From: Lepturacanthus savala
Taxonomy: Eukaryota; Chordata; Actinopteri; Scombriformes; Trichiuridae
Assembly: GCA_030544235.1 (NCBI GenBank)
Contig: CM060470.1
Coordinates: forward strand, 19,408,356 to 19,472,355
DNA length: 64,000 nt
Direction of reading: 5' to 3'
In this document: positions 61,072 to 64,000 of the stretch, one piece after another
Numbering within the stretch: position 1 is the stretch's first letter
How the letters are laid out: the number at the start of each line of letters is the position of its first letter
Notes under the pieces: model-generated
Databases searched by the model: none
What the model was told of the DNA's origin: nothing
Seen by the model: the letters and a program-made list of their open reading frames with translations, nothing else
Translations under genes and position numbers: made by a program

Positions 61072-61134
61072 ATGTCAGAATCGGGCAGGAAGAGAAAACT
61101 GAAGGACATCAGACATTATTTCACCCAAGCAGCG
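61072..61134 (+). CDS. hAT transposase exon 1
   Basis: ATG then MSESGRKRKLKDIRHYFTQA, donor GCAGCG|gtaagt, 21 codons. The frame is open upstream to 60736, but the basic KRKL...F motif right after this ATG is the usual start of the family, so the downstream ATG is chosen. Confidence 0.75.
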
Positions 61135-64000
61135 GTAAGTTACTCACACAGCATGTATAAACCTTGAAACTTAAAAAGGGAGGGATGGGTTCGGTAAAGT
61201 GTGCATTTGGATGTCGGGCTTCCAGAGGAGTCGTATCTGCTCAGTAACAGCTAGCATCTAAGTGTAATGTGCCGCCATGGGGTAACTCGAGCGATGCGGA
61301 GGGCACACGTCTTTGCTGTTAAGACAACACTATCGTGACATTACCAATAATTTAAAGTTACAGGTGAATTTACAGGTGAATTAATAAAGTCAGTTATACT
61401 CCTCCTCCTACTACTACTAATAGCCTGGTGGCCACATGATGGCAGTGTTAACCGCGAGGGGTCGGGGTTGCACCTCAATGTACACCCAACTGGACTTGAA
61501 AATGATCTGAAATATCTTAACCTCTTAAACTCTAAGGTCCCCCCAGGGGGGGACCCTGGAGTTTTAAAGTTGAAATCCTTCTTGTTACGCTGACTAATAA
61601 TCACCAATATGTTCATGTAATACACCAAAATGTCGACAAGAAACTCAGCTACAAATTTATTTTAACCATTATTAGCTTTCAGTATTAGTAATTTTCAACC
61701 CAAATAGATGATTTTTTTTTTGGAAGGAGCAAGTTTTTTCACTTTTTTCCTTCATTCTACCTGGATTTACTTTAACACTGTACATTTTAAATTGATTCTG
61801 GGACTTCTACACCTATCCCACAGGTGTTAGCTTTATTTTAAGCCCAAGATCATTCAGAAAACCCCTGTAGTTGTGGAGATATACTACATTAAGTATGGGC
61901 ATGTAATTTTCGGGAGGTAGACTGATAAATAGGCCTAGAGCTTAAGGGGTTAAAGGCGGTTTATTATTATTAATTAGACCAGAATTGGCAGTGTTTCATG
62001 AGTCTGTGTTTAGGCCTATAAATTGTGAAAATAAGTGGTTAATTGTAAAATGAAAGTGATTATAAATCTTGTTTTACAGACACAACCCAGCAGCTTTGCA
62101 GAGGATTCTCCATCAGGCAGAGAGGTATATTTCACGTGGCTGTCAAATGTGCCATTGACTGCTTATATACTGTATTTTCTACATTGTGTGATGTATCCTA
62201 TAATTTAAGGCCAATTAAGACATTATGCTATTTTAATAGGATGTCCCATCAGCAAGCATGCCGGGTAGTAGGCCTACTTCAGATAGAAAACAGTTGGAGT
62301 CTCAGGTGAGTTTTCAATGATTTAGTAGACCTACTACAATGATACTACATAGAGTATAAAAAGACAAAGTTAGCTCATTAATTTAGGTTGTACAATTTAA
62401 CTCATCAGCGTTGGTTATTCTTATGCTGTTTTGAATAGGATGTCCCAACAGCAAGCATGTCGGGTAGTAGTAGACAGTTGGAGTCTGAGGTGAGTTGTCA
62501 GTGCATGAACAGACAAAGTTAGCTCATAAACTTAGGTTGTACAATTTAACTCATCAACTTTGGTTATATTTCATATTTTTACATGTAGTTAACTGAGTGT
62601 GGTCTGTTTTCTTAGGCAATGGTTCCAGGTACAGGTAGCATCAGAGAGAGTAGTGAAGGAGACAGCAGTGGTGAGGAAGAGGGTAGCACAGGGGAGAGTC
62701 TGGATATCCAGTCCACGCCAAATCAGCCTGACCCAAAATGTATTCCTGTACAGAAACTTTCAGATAAAACCCTCCGTTTTCAAGAACAGTGGTACAGGCG
62801 GTATCCATGGCTTCACTATAGCCCAAAAATCCAGGCAGTTTTGTGCTTCCACTGTGTGAAGACCTACACAATAAATAAAAGTACATTGTCCAAAAAAGCA
62901 GACCCAGCCTTCTCATCCAAAGGCTTCAAAAATTGGAAAAATGCTATGCATAGGTTTGAGGTTCACCAAAATAGTAAAGCCCACCACCATGCAGTGACAG
63001 TTTGTGAACAAGAAAGAACCCCAATTCATGCACAGCTGTCGAGTGCATTAGCACGACAGCAGGAAAATGGCAGATACTGCCTTCAAAACATTGTCTGTTC
63101 CATTCAGTTCCTCGGGAGACAGGGGTTGGCATTTCGTGGCCACAATGATGATGAAGGTAATTTTTACCAACTTTTGCAGCACAAAGCCAAAGGAGATCCC
63201 CGCCTCTCTAGCTGGTTATCCCAGTCAGTTGATTACACATCTCATCACGTGCAAAATGAGATTTTGCAATTATTGGGGAATAACATTGTTAGGGACATCG
63301 CAAAATCAATACAGGCTTTACCTGTTTTGCAGTACTCCATTATTATTGATGGAACACAGGATATCTCTGGCAAAGAGCAGGAGTCTGTGTGCCTCAGATA
63401 TGTGGACCACGATTTAGTCCCCCAAGAAGCATTCATAGGTTTATATGAGCTCTCAGCTACTACTGGACAGGCTATTGCTAAAGTAGCAAAGGATGTGCTC
63501 CTGAGGCTAAATATTCCTATTAAAGGTCTGAGGGGGCAAACGTATGATGGCGCAGCCAACATGTCTGGAATTCATTCTGGGGTGCAGGCTGAAATTAAGA
63601 GGCAGCAGCCCTTGGCCCTCTTCATGCATTGTGGGGCACATTGCCTGAATTTAATCACGCAGGCTGCTTGCCAGTCCAGTACTGTAATCAGAGATGCACT
63701 GCAGTGGGTGCATGAATTGGGGTCCTTGAGCAAGACCTCAGGAAAATTCAAAGCAACCTTCTCTGCTGTAGCAACAGCGTCAGAAGGCCCTTCTGTTTCA
63801 CTTAGACCTCTCTGTCCAACGAGATGGACAGTGAGGGGCCCTGCTGTGAGGGCTGTGCTTTCACAGTATGAATCTGTGCTGAGCAGCTTGGAGGAGATGG
63901 GTGCGAACAATCCAAAGGCAAATGGGCTGAGAGACAGATTCGAGAGGGGGAAAACGGTCATGGGCCTTCATTTAGCTCTGGAGGTAATTGAGATCCTTGA
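61072..64000 (+). CDS. hAT-family transposase (ZMYM1-like, TTF zinc finger), 5' part, cut by the window edge
   Basis: Exons 61072-61134, 62080-62124, 62240-62305, 62439-62489 and 62616 to beyond 64000. All introns are phase 0, giving 536 codons so far without a stop. Order: basic start KRKLKDIRHYF; low-complexity acidic linker; TTF-type zinc finger (YRRYPWLHYSPKIQAVLCFH, then C, ending FEVHQNSKAHHH); and an RNase H-like hAT core. The core shows IIIDGTQDISGKEQ, LRGQTYDGAANMSG (candidate catalytic Asp residues) and a CGAHCLNL motif. Family knowledge: such genes are usually annotated zinc finger MYM-type protein 1-like in fish and are hAT transposons or copies of them. The last acidic residue, dimerisation domain and 3' terminus lie beyond the window. 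The intact frame suggests a young copy. It is antisense to cntnap5. Confidence 0.88.
62080..62124 (+). CDS. hAT transposase exon 2
   Basis: Acceptor cttgttttacag, donor AGAGAG|gtatat, 15 codons (TQPSSFAEDSPSGRE), phase 0 both sides. Short and low complexity; supported by splice signals and phase. Confidence 0.65.
62240..62305 (+). CDS. hAT transposase exon 3 (first of a duplicated pair)
   Basis: Acceptor ttttaatag, donor TCTCAG|gtgagt, 22 codons starting DVPSASMPGS and ending KQLESQ. Nearly repeated as exon 4, 199 bp downstream. Confidence 0.68.
62439..62489 (+). CDS. hAT transposase exon 4 (second of a duplicated pair)
   Basis: Acceptor tttgaatag, donor TCTGAG|gtgagt, 17 codons DVPTASMSGSSRQLESE. 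Copy of exon 3 with flanking intron; both are phase 0, so either can be included. Confidence 0.68.
62616..64000 (+). CDS. hAT transposase exon 5 (TTF finger and RNase H-like core), open at the window end
   Basis: Acceptor ctgttttcttag, then AMVPGTGSIRESSEG. Contains WYRRYPWLHY, AVLCFHC, the YSIIIDGTQD strand, TYDGAANMSG, FMHCGAHCLNL and PTRW. No stop in 461 codons. Base composition is more GC-balanced than the flanking introns. Confidence 0.9.

Noticed and set aside
58687..64000. Missing cntnap5 signal peptide and discoidin exons
   Set aside because: Searched on the minus strand for discoidin-like exons with phase 1 ends; none found, so they are placed beyond the window.

Overview
The window is teleost fish genomic DNA, most likely from a spiny-rayed fish. 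Evidence: vertebrate GT-AG exon/intron genes, long CA/TG microsatellites, fish-type MITEs and a tRNA-headed interspersed repeat, Tc1, hAT, L1 and Rex1/L2-type fragments. There is no bacterial-style gene organisation. Four protein-coding loci can be reconstructed exon by exon with matching splice phases.

Layout. (1) 464-4057, plus strand: the last five coding exons of tmem50b, 125 codons; the first ~33 residues lie left of the window. (2) 6450-12391, minus strand: a complete seven-exon class II cytokine receptor of 289 aa, best read as ifngr2 (fish CRFB6), tail-to-tail with tmem50b as in mammals. (3) 12.4-20.8 kb: intergenic, with a YY1-type promoter, a Tc1-type MITE, a SINE-like repeat and a decayed LINE. 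(4) 20807-58686, minus strand: twenty in-phase exons of cntnap5 (Caspr5), 1123 aa, running from laminin G1 to the C terminus. Signal peptide and discoidin exons lie beyond the right edge. (5) about 60735-64000, plus strand: the 5' part of an intact, intron-containing hAT transposase gene (ZMYM1-like), cut by the window edge and antisense within the upstream part of cntnap5.

Genes together: TMEM50B is a small four-helix membrane protein. IFNGR2 is the JAK2-bearing chain of the interferon-gamma receptor. CNTNAP5 is a neurexin-superfamily neuronal adhesion protein. The first two are old neighbours; cntnap5 beside them differs from human, where CNTNAP5 is on 2q and the receptor cluster on 21q.

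Most unusual: two tandem arrays in cntnap5 appear to have been seeded by coding exon edges. One copies an exon end together with its splice donor about six times into the intron. The other is built from the last codons and stop codon. CA/TG repeats beside splice sites show a consistent polarity (UG before acceptors, CA after donors). There is a perfect 188-bp AT-cored palindrome in an intron, and the hAT gene carries a tandemly duplicated small exon.
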